Assembly (NCBI GenBank): GCA_029866965.1
Contig: CP123444.1
Location: forward strand, 1-64,000
DNA: 64,000 bases
DNA from: Flavobacteriaceae bacterium YJPT1-3
GTDB lineage: Bacteria; Bacteroidota; Bacteroidia; Flavobacteriales; Flavobacteriaceae
Direction: 5' to 3'
This document shows, one piece after another, positions 8,965 to 16,010 of the stretch (its first letter is position 1; every line of letters begins with the position of its first letter). The notes under the pieces were generated by a model. That model saw only the letters and a program-made list of their open reading frames with translations, searched no databases and was not told the DNA's origin. A program made the translations under genes and the position numbers.

Positions 8965-9149
8965 AAGCGAAACCTACCCACAGGCAGGCAGCTTCACGAC
9001 CAACGGGAGAGCGAAGCGGTAAAGTGGAGGTTGGGCCTACTCCACATTTATAAATTGGGGCACGCCCGTTTATAAACAGTCGGCGTCTTTTACCCGCTCG
9101 CCCCTGTCAGCTACCTACTTCTTGCTACTTTGGATGCAAATCTACCACG

Positions 9150-10337
9150 ATGACCATCGTCCATATTGAAAGCTGCCATCTGGCCGGAACGCCCGTGTAC
9201 GCCTTTAGCTCTGCCCGTCATGAGGGCATCGATCTGTGGTTGCTGAAAATCGCACCCGTACGCTGGAGCATTGGCTTGCAGCAGTATTATATTGAGCAAT
9301 CAGCGATCACTTTTGAGGAACTACGTAACCATCTGGAAGCCTTACCGGCTCAGGTGGTTTATACCCGGGTGCGCACCAAAACAGGGGCGATGCCTCCTCC
9401 CTACCCTCCTGAACCTCCAAGTCTCCCGCCTCACCCCCCGTATCAAGAGTGCCTGAAGGATTACACGGACTATCTGGGCGGTTTACGCATGAGTCCCAGC
9501 ACCATCAAGGTGTATCACGGCTTTTTGAGCAGTTTTTTGGACTGGCTGAAGGACGTGCCCCTGGATCAAATTGACGACACCCACGTACGGAAGTTTATTG
9601 AAGCGTATCTGGTGCCCCGGGGGTATTCGGTAAGCACCCATCGGCAATTTATCAGCGCGATCAAGCATTTTGCCTTCTTCTATCCGGATTGCCTGGTGGA
9701 TCCGGGGAATTTACAACGGCCTAAGGCTTCTAAATATTTACCCACGGTTTTGAGTGAGCAAGAGGTGATCCGCCTGTTGCAGGTAACCCGCAACCTCAAG
9801 CACCGTATGGCGATCGCGATGCTTTATTCGGCCGGACTGCGCATCAGTGAATTGCTGCAAATGGAATTGAGCAATCTGGACCTGGACCGGCGTCAGGTCA
9901 TTATTAAACAGGCCAAAGGGCGTAAGGATCGGGTGGTCGTGCTGGCCGCTTCGGTGCTTCCTTTGCTTAAAAATTACTTGCGAAGCTACCAGCCCCGGCA
10001 TTATTTAATCGAAAATCCCAACGGGGGTCCGTATAACGACGGAAGTGTGCGTCAGTTCTTAAAACAGCAGGTCAAGCGCGCCGGAATCACTAAAAAGGTA
10101 ACGCCGCATACCTTGCGGCATTCATATGCCACGCATTTGATCGAGCAAGGCGTGGGCTTACGGCATGTTCAGGAGTTATTGGGGCATGCCAAACCGGAAA
10201 CGACGATGATCTATACGCATATCGCACGTAAGGATCTTTTGGCCATCAAGAGCCCTTTGGATCGTGCGGTGGAGGCCTATATAGAAACGGATAAAAAGCA
10301 ATCAAACCCACGGTTACCTCCCTCGGGTAACCGATAA
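9150..10337 (+). CDS. Tyrosine recombinase, candidate integrase of the cassette array
   Basis: A 395-residue site-specific recombinase. Residues 1-75 form an extra N-terminal domain (RWS..LQQYYIE), then a proline-rich linker (about 82-97, PPPYPPEPPSLPPHPP), a SAM-like core-binding domain (about 98-185) and the catalytic domain. Catalytic residues are visible: Arg231 (SAGLRISE), the AKGRKDR hairpin Lys, His320-x-x-Arg323 (TPHTLRHS), His346 (LLGH) and Tyr355 (TTMIYTH); IKSPLD follows, as in IntI and XerD. The roughly 35-residue IntI-specific insertion between the KDR hairpin and HTLRHS is absent. It reads in the same direction as the cassette genes and ends 28 bp before the first core site, so it is the likely enzyme for the array. 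The alternative is an unrelated Xer-type recombinase. Confidence 0.9.
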   Translation: MTIVHIESCHLAGTPVYAFSSARHEGIDLWLLKIAPVRWSIGLQQYYIEQSAITFEELRNHLEALPAQVVYTRVRTKTGAMPPPYPPEPPSLPPHPPYQECLKDYTDYLGGLRMSPSTIKVYHGFLSSFLDWLKDVPLDQIDDTHVRKFIEAYLVPRGYSVSTHRQFISAIKHFAFFYPDCLVDPGNLQRPKASKYLPTVLSEQEVIRLLQVTRNLKHRMAIAMLYSAGLRISELLQMELSNLDLDRRQVIIKQAKGRKDRVVVLAASVLPLLKNYLRSYQPRHYLIENPNGGPYNDGSVRQFLKQQVKRAGITKKVTPHTLRHSYATHLIEQGVGLRHVQELLGHAKPETTMIYTHIARKDLLAIKSPLDRAVEAYIETDKKQSNPRLPPSGNR

Positions 10338-10354
10338 TCGTTTATATTTAGGCG

Positions 10355-10371
10355 GATATAACAAGTTACAT
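10355..10371 (+). other. Putative attI (primary insertion site)
   Basis: The first core site GTTACAT (10365-10371) lies 28 bp after the recombinase stop. Upstream flanking sequence (GGATATAACAA) lacks the GAGACC motif that precedes the core in attC sites, as expected of an attI rather than an attC. The assignment rests on cassette 1: its first 15 bases pair with the start of attC1 (13 of 15, both mismatches A.C). Confidence 0.6.
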
Positions 10372-10541
10372 ACAATTGCTAAACCATGTGGAAGCATTTA
10401 CAATCAGTAATAGGTCAACATCGCTTTAGTTTTGTGGCGCAGCGTTGCGGAGAATGATTCATAATTGACCATGATTTAAGATCGCTCTACTCCTCTGCTC
10501 TACTTTCTCTAGATAAATGTTTGCGGAGCAAGGGCAACTGT
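10366..10541 (+). other. Body of cassette 1, no gene recognised
   Basis: The first cassette is 303 bp including its attC and contains no convincing reading frame. Its body has a TAGTTTTG motif (10427-10434) that fits the Bacteroidota -7 box, but no TTG at the right spacing, so a cassette promoter here is only a possibility. Being first in the array, it is a natural place for array transcription to start. Confidence 0.5.
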
Positions 10542-10674
10542 ACGTAACAACACATAACGCTCATCTCTTGATCCAGTGTTCTCAAGGAACATTTGATTAT
10601 ATTTAACCAATCGTCTTCCTCTCCCCTAGCGGTCCGTCGGAGACGAGACGAGGCGTTATATGAGACCGTTGTGG
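10542..10674 (+). repeat. attC1 (A-long type)
   Basis: Starts ACGTAAC and ends GTTGTGG. Inner arms are ACATAACGC and GCGTTATAT, then GAGACC before the core. The sequence opening the site (GCAACTGTACGTAAC) pairs with the cassette 1 start (GTTACATACAATTGC) at 13 of 15 positions. Confidence 0.8.
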
Positions 10675-10696
10675 CACATTAAAGCCCCCCTGAAGA

Positions 10697-11053
10697 ATGA
10701 AGTTTGCAGTGATTCTTATTCCCTTACTCTTCTTTTCCTGTGGAAATGAAAAATCGAAGTCTGAGAAAAACATAAAAGATTTTAGCAAAGCCCAGGGATT
10801 GATAACACAAATTGATACTGATTTCAATTACTCAAAGAAATTCATCAGAACATATCGATACGTCTACGGAGTCAACTCTAATGAAATTTTCATCGGGATT
10901 GAACGAAATTCAAACCTTGTTTTAAATCAAAATGATCCAATTATTGTATTAGTGAATAAAGCCAACCTATCTCAAAGTTTTATTTCTCAGCGCGGAACTG
11001 TCGATAAAATAATATTGAAAGAATTAAAAGAAAAAGCCAAGATTGTGGACTAA
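10697..11053 (+). CDS. Cassette 2 lipoprotein of unknown function
   Basis: A 118-residue protein starting MKFAVILIPLLFFSCGNEKS: short lysine start, hydrophobic stretch and lipobox FFSC, so a lipoprotein with a mature part of about 103 residues. The mature part contains GLITQIDTDFNYSK and ends in a Lys-rich helix. The ATG is 28 bp inside the cassette edge, leaving little room for a promoter. An identical copy lies in cassette 4. No family recognised. Confidence 0.8.
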   Translation: MKFAVILIPLLFFSCGNEKSKSEKNIKDFSKAQGLITQIDTDFNYSKKFIRTYRYVYGVNSNEIFIGIERNSNLVLNQNDPIIVLVNKANLSQSFISQRGTVDKIILKELKEKAKIVD

Positions 11054-11063
11054 CAATAACGTG

Positions 11064-11196
11064 CCACAACAACACATAACGCTCATCTCTTGATTTAGTG
11101 GTCTCAAGAAACATTTGATTATATTTAACCAACCGTCTTCCTCTCCCCTAGCGGTCCGTCGGAGACGAGACGAGGCGTTATATGAGACCGTTGTAA
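11064..11196 (+). repeat. attC2 (A-long type)
   Basis: Opens with GTGCCACAAC, the exact reverse complement of the cassette 2 start GTTGTGGCAC. Arms ACATAACGC/GCGTTATAT carry an extra G in the 3' arm next to the stem. The central part holds a further hairpin-forming segment (CTTCCTCTCCCC ... TCGGAG). Confidence 0.9.
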
Positions 11197-11210
11197 AACA
11201 TTTGACAAAA

Positions 11211-11516
11211 ATGAGAATAGAATACAAAAAAAGACATATGAATATCAATCTGATTTTTGGATTGATTTGGCTCGTTTGGTTTTTTATCGAAATTCTAACT
11301 ACAGATGAACCAAACTGGACAGATTATGGTTGGATCGTAATTTCTTCGATGTATTTAATTGGATACTTTTATCAACGCCAAAATAAATATCTCACCATTG
11401 AAAATGGAATCATAAAAATTAATAGTCCATTTGGTAAAGAAATAAATCTTACTGAAATAAAACGGATTAAAAAGTTTGCAGGAGATTATGTCTTAAAAAC
11501 TAAAAAAAAGAATTGA
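11211..11516 (+). CDS. Cassette 3 membrane protein, probably frameshifted near its C-terminus
   Basis: A 101-residue reading from ATG 11211 (20 bp inside the cassette) with two hydrophobic segments (LIFGLIWLVWFFIEIL and WIVISSMYLIGYFY), then a PH-like beta-rich tail (YLTIENGIIKINSPFGKE...). It stops just after an A8 run (11502-11509). With one more A, the frame would continue as ELTINTQIIDPNSLAKLNAE and stop at 11600, only 7 bp before attC3. The longer product (about 129 residues) looks like the ancestral protein. Truncation, phase variation or a sequence error are all possible. Function unknown. Confidence 0.7.
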   Translation: MRIEYKKRHMNINLIFGLIWLVWFFIEILTTDEPNWTDYGWIVISSMYLIGYFYQRQNKYLTIENGIIKINSPFGKEINLTEIKRIKKFAGDYVLKTKKKN

Positions 11517-11606
11517 CTATCAACACACAAATAATTGACCCTAACTCGCTCGCTAAATTAAATGCGGAATTGAAAAAACTAAATGTTGAATGGATTTAAA
11601 AACGTT

Positions 11607-11726
11607 TTACAACAACCCATAACCGCAATTCTTAGACTTATTAAAATCGACAAAATAAAATCACTTAACTTCTACCTCAATTTATTCACCACCCGAAAGA
11701 ACTGCGGTTATAGGAAACCGTTGTGG
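11607..11726 (+). repeat. attC3 (B type with a compensatory pair)
   Basis: Opens with GTTTTACAAC, exact complement of the cassette 3 start GTTGTAAAAC. Arms are CCATAACCGCAATTC and GAACTGCGGTTATAG. Other B-type sites have a G-C pair at the outer arm position where this one has C-G, a two-sided change that keeps the stem. Confidence 0.9.
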
Positions 11727-11748
11727 CACATTAAAGCCCCCCTGAAGA

Positions 11749-12105
11749 ATGAAGTTTGCAGTGATTCTTATTCCCTTACTCTTCTTTTCCTGTGGAAATG
11801 AAAAATCGAAGTCTGAGAAAAACATAAAAGATTTTAGCAAAGCCCAGGGATTGATAACACAAATTGATACTGATTTCAATTACTCAAAGAAATTCATCAG
11901 AACATATCGATACGTCTACGGAGTCAACTCTAATGAAATTTTCATCGGGATTGAACGAAATTCAAACCTTGTTTTAAATCAAAATGATCCAATTATTGTA
12001 TTAGTGAATAAAGCCAACCTATCTCAAAGTTTTATTTCTCAGCGCGGAACTGTCGATAAAATAATATTGAAAGAATTAAAAGAAAAAGCCAAGATTGTGG
12101 ACTAA
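11749..12105 (+). CDS. Cassette 4 lipoprotein, identical copy of the cassette 2 gene
   Basis: Same 118-residue lipoprotein as at 10697-11053, displaced by 1052 bp, with no difference seen at protein or nucleotide level. The whole 522-bp cassette is duplicated from core site to core site, which points to recent duplication by cassette excision and re-insertion. A tandem duplication of cassettes 2 and 3 is less likely, because cassette 3 occurs once and a different cassette follows. Function unknown. Confidence 0.8.
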   Translation: MKFAVILIPLLFFSCGNEKSKSEKNIKDFSKAQGLITQIDTDFNYSKKFIRTYRYVYGVNSNEIFIGIERNSNLVLNQNDPIIVLVNKANLSQSFISQRGTVDKIILKELKEKAKIVD

Positions 12106-12115
12106 CAATAACGTG

Positions 12116-12248
12116 CCACAACAACACATAACGCTCATCTCTTGATTTAGTGGTCTCAAGAAACATTTGATTATATTTAACCAACCGTCTTCCTCTCCCC
12201 TAGCGGTCCGTCGGAGACGAGACGAGGCGTTATATGAGACCGTTGTAG
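12116..12248 (+). repeat. attC4 (A-long type, identical to attC2)
   Basis: Same 133-bp site as attC2 apart from the trailing core bases, which belong to the next cassette (GTTGTAG). Opens GTGCCACAAC, complement of the cassette 4 start. Confidence 0.9.
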
Positions 12249-12280
12249 CACATTAAAAGCAACTCCTCTATTAATTGAAT

Positions 12281-12790
12281 ATGAAATACACCCAGTATAG
12301 AAAGGACGGAAAAATAATTGTCCTTCAGGGCCACAAATGGGTGAATGTTGAGTCGTTTCCGATTACCGACGACCTTAAAGAAAATGGTCAAGATTTTTAT
12401 GAAAACTTAAGGTCAAAGGAGTTCTACCATTATAAGAATATTGATACAACGAATCCAGATGCCCCAGTCATTACCACACTACACGGACCGTACTTGATTC
12501 AAGATTTATCAGTACATGACTATGTTCAGATTAATTATAAAAAGGCTGTGAAACTTTTTAAAGAAACACTAAAGAACCCATTGTTTCTTGATGAGCAAAT
12601 GCTTGATTTATCTTTTCGTTTCGAAGCAAACAAGCTATTTGAATCTTCACTTAAAAACTACAAAAGGATCTATTGGTTAGATAAAGCATTTACTATAAAT
12701 GATAGATTTAATTCCCCATATAACTTTTGGGCGGAGTTTATTATAATAGAGGAAATAAATTTGAAATTAGTGACCATAGCAGAAGATTAA
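12281..12790 (+). CDS. Cassette 5 gene 1, hypothetical soluble protein
   Basis: A 169-residue protein from ATG 12281 (38 bp inside the cassette; an in-frame TTG two codons upstream is possible). It begins MKYTQYRKDGKIIVLQGHKW and has mixed alpha/beta composition without signal peptide or membrane segment. Its stop overlaps the next start as TAATG, so the two genes are translationally coupled. The pairing of a soluble protein with a small two-helix membrane protein suggests that they act together. No family recognised. Confidence 0.7.
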   Translation: MKYTQYRKDGKIIVLQGHKWVNVESFPITDDLKENGQDFYENLRSKEFYHYKNIDTTNPDAPVITTLHGPYLIQDLSVHDYVQINYKKAVKLFKETLKNPLFLDEQMLDLSFRFEANKLFESSLKNYKRIYWLDKAFTINDRFNSPYNFWAEFIIIEEINLKLVTIAED

Positions 12791-13017
12791 TGAAGAGTAT
12801 TCAAGAAAAATTTGTTGACTTAATTGACAGCTATCCTCTGTACATTGGCGGATTGTTTCTCATTATTGGTTTGGCTTACCTCATTTATAAAATCAAAAAA
12901 AGTGAGTCCCATAAAATGAAAGATTATGACGTTATGAGTTGGAAAGCTCTAGTCAACTCCTACGCTTTGATTTTAATTCTAATCATTGCCGGTTTATTTA
13001 TAATATTTAGATCATAA
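12790..13017 (+). CDS. Cassette 5 gene 2, small membrane protein
   Basis: A 75-residue protein, MKSIQEKFVDLIDSYPLYIG..., with two membrane helices (about residues 17-35, YIGGLFLIIGLAYLIY, and 55-73, LVNSYALILILIIAGLFIIF) joined by a Lys-rich loop. It starts within the stop codon of the upstream gene (TAATG), which decides the start. It ends 8 bp before attC5, as tightly packed as other cassette genes. Function unknown. Confidence 0.7.
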   Translation: MKSIQEKFVDLIDSYPLYIGGLFLIIGLAYLIYKIKKSESHKMKDYDVMSWKALVNSYALILILIIAGLFIIFRS

Positions 13018-13024
13018 AAACGTG

Positions 13025-13146
13025 CTACAACAACGCATATGGCTCATTGCTCAGAGGGCCTATAAAGTTTTAATTGCCTATCTTCTCTCACAAACTAAAA
13101 TCAACATAAAGAATTCGCAACGAGTCCATATACGAGACCGTTGTAC
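13025..13146 (+). repeat. attC5 (C type)
   Basis: Opens GTGCTACAAC, exact complement of the cassette 5 start GTTGTAGCAC. Arms are GCATATGGCTCATTGC and GCAACGAGTCCATATAC: different sequence from the A and B types but the same layout, with one extra base in the 3' arm. Confidence 0.88.
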
Positions 13147-13157
13147 AACATTTGAAA

Positions 13158-13940
13158 ATGGCCATAATAATTCCAAATAAACATTCGAGTCCAGTTTTCC
13201 ATCCTAAAGAAAACTATCAAGTTGTGAAGTATATGGACTTGACAAAGTTTGTTTCATTACTTCAAAGAAAATCACTTTTCTTCTGTCGTTTGGACAAGCT
13301 GGAAGACCATTTTGAAGGTACTACTGCAAAATCTAATTGGCAAAGGAGGTATGACTTTTATGCAACGCAACATTTACGTAATGAAAAGTTCAAGAAATTG
13401 AGCCACGAGGAAATACTAAAAGATGTAGAAGAGCATTTTGAAGCTGAGAAAAAAATGAAAGCTCTAAAAACTATTTGTTGTTGGAATATCAGCGACTCTG
13501 AATCAGCGGCATTATGGAAAATATATTCAAACTTTAATCAAGGTATAATGATAGCCTCAAAGGTTAGCTCAATCATTGAAGCTTTCAAACAAACCAAAGA
13601 GGATATAGACTTAAGTGAGGTAAAATATATAAATCATAGTTTTGATGATATGCCTGATGGAAATACAATGTTTCCTGTAATTCATAAACATAAAGCCTAT
13701 TCATACGAAAAGGAATTAAGACTAATACATACAGTTGATTTTGGGAATGGTCTTCTTTACGATTGGTCTAAAGAAGAAATAGAGCAGGGCAAATATTTAA
13801 GTTTAGATTTGGACAACTTAATTGATGAAATTATCTTAAGTCCTTATTCCCCGAGTTGGTATTTAAAGCTCATAGAAAATCTTTGTGAAACCTATGGTTT
13901 AAAAACAATTATTATGAAATCAGAATTATCAAAAGAATAA
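13158..13940 (+). CDS. Cassette 6 DUF2971 domain protein
   Basis: A 260-residue protein from ATG 13158, 17 bp inside the cassette. It begins with a short beta segment (VVKYMDLTKFVSLLQRKSLFFCRLDKLEDHFEG) and contains TICCWNISDSESAALWKIY, a pattern characteristic of DUF2971 (the CW...ES..MW motif). The second half has KHKAYSYEKELRLI, another conserved block of that family. No signal peptide, so cytoplasmic. DUF2971 proteins are common on mobile elements and their activity is not established. Confidence 0.82.
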   Translation: MAIIIPNKHSSPVFHPKENYQVVKYMDLTKFVSLLQRKSLFFCRLDKLEDHFEGTTAKSNWQRRYDFYATQHLRNEKFKKLSHEEILKDVEEHFEAEKKMKALKTICCWNISDSESAALWKIYSNFNQGIMIASKVSSIIEAFKQTKEDIDLSEVKYINHSFDDMPDGNTMFPVIHKHKAYSYEKELRLIHTVDFGNGLLYDWSKEEIEQGKYLSLDLDNLIDEIILSPYSPSWYLKLIENLCETYGLKTIIMKSELSKE

Positions 13941-13958
13941 AATATAAAAGAAAATACT

Positions 13959-14102
13959 ATGTCAGACGAAAATCAAGAAAACCAAAGTTCAAATCGGAAT
14001 GACAATAATTCAAGTCCTGGACAACAACAAAATCCTCCCCTTAGAGACACGAACACTTATCTAGAAAAAGGAGAAAAACCTGGGACAACACGAAAAGACT
14101 AA
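13959..14102 (+). CDS. Possible small Asn/Gln-rich protein in cassette 6
   Basis: A 47-residue frame, MSDENQENQSSNRNDNNSSP..., starting 18 bp after the DUF2971 stop and preceded by an A/G-rich stretch. It is very hydrophilic and disorder-like. It overlaps the 3' end of the minus-strand membrane protein gene by 62 bp. Position and initiation context support it; composition makes homology hard to judge. Confidence 0.4.
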   Translation: MSDENQENQSSNRNDNNSSPGQQQNPPLRDTNTYLEKGEKPGTTRKD

Positions 14103-14592
14103 CTATAATCAGTAGTCCTAACAATAGAATTTTGTTGGCATGCCGAAAGCGCCTGTAACGGCTGGAATGGGAAGTTAATGAATACTCTATTGCATTCTGT
14201 AAATTATGAACCCGATTTACCAATAAATTTCTTTCATCTTGGGAATGAACTCCTGAAATCATATCAGACTGGATTAATTGACTTGGTTCGCTTCCTAGAA
14301 TTGCTGATTTAACTGGTAATATATTCTTGTGTAACATAAAAATGACTACACCTAGTAATATTAACAGACAGACAGCCATTAAAAAAAGCCAGCTAAAATC
14401 ATTCTTAACAAATGAATTGACACAAAAGCCACAGATGACTAAAAAAACCGGTATTAGGACTTGCATTAAATTGTTGGACTTATTAGTAATCACGTCTTCA
14501 GCATTTTGAATACCCAGAAAATTTTTTTCTGCCTCATTTTTAATTAGTACTAACGTTTCGGACTTCGCCCTGAAAAGTATTTCTTCATCCAT
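14041..14592 (-). CDS. Cassette 6 membrane protein in reverse orientation
   Basis: A 183-residue protein from the ATG at 14590-14592 (MDEEILFRAKSETLVL); an upstream in-frame start would lie inside attC6 and is rejected. There are three hydrophobic helices: LMQVLIPVFLVICGFCVNSF, FSWLFLMAVCLLILLGVVIF and ILLLGLLIIVSLFVLSQVFL, with helical soluble segments before and between them. It is one of only two minus-strand genes in the array. It faces the array's reading direction, so it needs its own promoter, probably within or near attC6. Function unknown. Confidence 0.7.
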   Translation of the reverse strand: MDEEILFRAKSETLVLIKNEAEKNFLGIQNAEDVITNKSNNLMQVLIPVFLVICGFCVNSFVKNDFSWLFLMAVCLLILLGVVIFMLHKNILPVKSAILGSEPSQLIQSDMISGVHSQDERNLLVNRVHNLQNAIEYSLTSHSSRYRRFRHANKILLLGLLIIVSLFVLSQVFLLFLDKCSCL

Positions 14593-14630
14593 GCTCGTAA
14601 ATTTAAATAATCGTTTGGATAAAAAACGTT

Positions 14631-14747
14631 GTACAACAACGTATAACCGCAATTCCAGCTTGTTTCAGTTCAACTTCTCAAAATAACTTAACTTCCTCAC
14701 TTCAAATCACCACCGCAAAGAACTGCGGTTATACAAGACCGTTGTAC
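14631..14747 (+). repeat. attC6 (B type)
   Basis: Opens GTTGTACAAC, exact complement of the cassette 6 start (itself a palindrome). Arms GTATAACCGCAATTC and GAACTGCGGTTATAC, then AAGACC before the core. Confidence 0.9.
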
Positions 14748-14752
14748 GCAAT

Positions 14753-15298
14753 TTGAGAAAAGCAATCTACATATTAATCGGACTATTAATCTTTGTGTCT
14801 TGTCAAGACGTAAAAGAAAGGAAAAAGGAAAATTCCGTAACCGAATTTGACTTAGTTACGGATTTTACAAACTTCCGTCAAAAAATGACTGAATTGGATA
14901 CGTTGATAATTTCGTTTGACCATTCTGTTTGTACTTATCAAGGTTATGAGCGAATTGAAATAACAAAAGAATCTGACTCAATTAAGATTGTTAGCAATTT
15001 TGCAGAACTAACTTTTGACGAAATTCCTAAATGGAAAAAAATATATGACACGAAAATATCGGAAAAAGATACTCTATGGAAATTTGAGCAATTTTTAAAG
15101 AGAAACGAAAAGCGAAGAAACTCTGATAAAAACAAACGCGGAATATTAGTGTTGACAAATAAAAAAGATACTATTGGATATTCGACAGAGGGGCTTATTG
15201 ACTTAAACCGATTTTTAACCGACTATTATGAAACCATGAGAAAAATACATCCAGAAAACTTGAATGGAATTTATGGAGTTGAGATCGTAGGAAAATAA
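14753..15298 (+). CDS. Cassette 7 lipoprotein of unknown function, TTG start
   Basis: A 181-residue lipoprotein reading MRKAIYILIGLLIFVSCQDV (lipobox FVSC). The only start that keeps the signal peptide is TTG at 14753, 11 bp inside the cassette, so any ribosome-binding site would lie in the preceding attC. The mature part is charged and mostly helical near its C-terminus. A non-ATG start this close to the edge is unusual. No family recognised. Confidence 0.7.
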   Translation: MRKAIYILIGLLIFVSCQDVKERKKENSVTEFDLVTDFTNFRQKMTELDTLIISFDHSVCTYQGYERIEITKESDSIKIVSNFAELTFDEIPKWKKIYDTKISEKDTLWKFEQFLKRNEKRRNSDKNKRGILVLTNKKDTIGYSTEGLIDLNRFLTDYYETMRKIHPENLNGIYGVEIVGK

Positions 15299-15306
15299 AA
15301 AACTGC

Positions 15307-15423
15307 GTACAACAACGCATAACCGCAATTCTAGCTTGTTTCAGTTCAACTTCGCAAAATAGTTTAACTTCCTTACTTCAAAACACCACCGCACAGAACT
15401 GCGGTTATACAAGACCGTTGTGC
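15307..15423 (+). repeat. attC7 (B type)
   Basis: Opens CTGCGTACAAC; 10 of 11 bases pair with the cassette 7 start GTTGTACGCAA, the single mismatch being C.A. Arms GCATAACCGCAATTC and GAACTGCGGTTATAC. Confidence 0.9.
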
Positions 15424-15464
15424 ACTATTTCGAAACTATTGAATCTTTTATAAGTCTTTAGTCA

Positions 15465-15884
15465 ATGAAGTTAACAAATGAACAGTTTACCGAAGCTGCA
15501 TTCATCTTTGAAAAGGCAAACGGGAATTTCCTAGATGACTATGAAGAAAAATTAATTGCTACCTCACATTTGACCAAATTCAATATAACCGAATTAGAAA
15601 TGATTATTATTGACGGACTAAATTCGGGAATCTATGAAAAAGAAGAAGAACGAGTTAGTGGTTATTGGAGCTTGTCTAAACTTGGTAATCGAAACTTGAT
15701 TAAAGAATATAAAAAATGGTTGCGGACTGAATTAGAAAGCAAAAGTGAAATAGCAGTATTTCAAATACTAGTTGGACTCGATCGGCTTGAAGAATCCACA
15801 TTCAATAAAAATAGATCCGGAAGAGCTGTCGATGAATCAGAGTTAAATTTTCGCGATGCAGAGAAATATCTTTCGCAGGAATAA
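15465..15884 (+). CDS. Cassette 8 hypothetical soluble protein
   Basis: A 139-residue protein, MKLTNEQFTEAAFIFEKANG..., with no signal or membrane segment and strongly helical amphipathic composition. It includes ERVSGYWSLSKLGNRNLIKE and ends in an acidic helix. It starts 47 bp into its cassette, the longest leader among the plus-strand first genes, and ends 6 bp before attC8. The all-helical acidic character resembles some immunity proteins, but I recognise no family. Confidence 0.7.
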   Translation: MKLTNEQFTEAAFIFEKANGNFLDDYEEKLIATSHLTKFNITELEMIIIDGLNSGIYEKEEERVSGYWSLSKLGNRNLIKEYKKWLRTELESKSEIAVFQILVGLDRLEESTFNKNRSGRAVDESELNFRDAEKYLSQE

Positions 15885-15890
15885 AACAGT

Positions 15891-15983
15891 GCACAACAAC
15901 ACATAACGCTCATTGCGCTATAACTTCCAAAATTTATTTAACTTGATCGCAACGCAACGAGGCGTTATATGAGACCGTTGTAA
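15891..15983 (+). repeat. attC8 (A-short type, 93 bp)
   Basis: Opens CAGTGCACAAC, pairing with the cassette 8 start GTTGTGCACTA at 10 of 11 positions. It has the A-type arms ACATAACGC/GCGTTATAT but a shorter central part than attC1, 2 and 4. Confidence 0.9.
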
Positions 15984-16010
15984 CGCATTTTAAACGAAAC
16001 TCCTGATTTT

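Noticed and set aside
9150-10337. Recombinase as plain chromosomal XerC/XerD
   Set aside because: Extra N-terminal domain, proline-rich linker and position at the head of the array do not fit a housekeeping Xer, though shared ancestry is clear.
10427-10434. A cassette promoter (Pc) in cassette 1
   Set aside because: The TAGTTTTG -7 box has no TTG at about 20 bp upstream, so I do not list it as a promoter.
10603-10827. Minus-strand frames over the cassette 2 and cassette 4 gene starts
   Set aside because: They are antisense shadows of the lipoprotein gene and extend into the attC; the plus-strand lipobox protein is clearly the real gene.
11115-11210. Extending the cassette 3 gene upstream through attC2
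   Set aside because: The extension would cross the recombination point and so would not travel with the cassette; ATG 11211 lies inside the unit.
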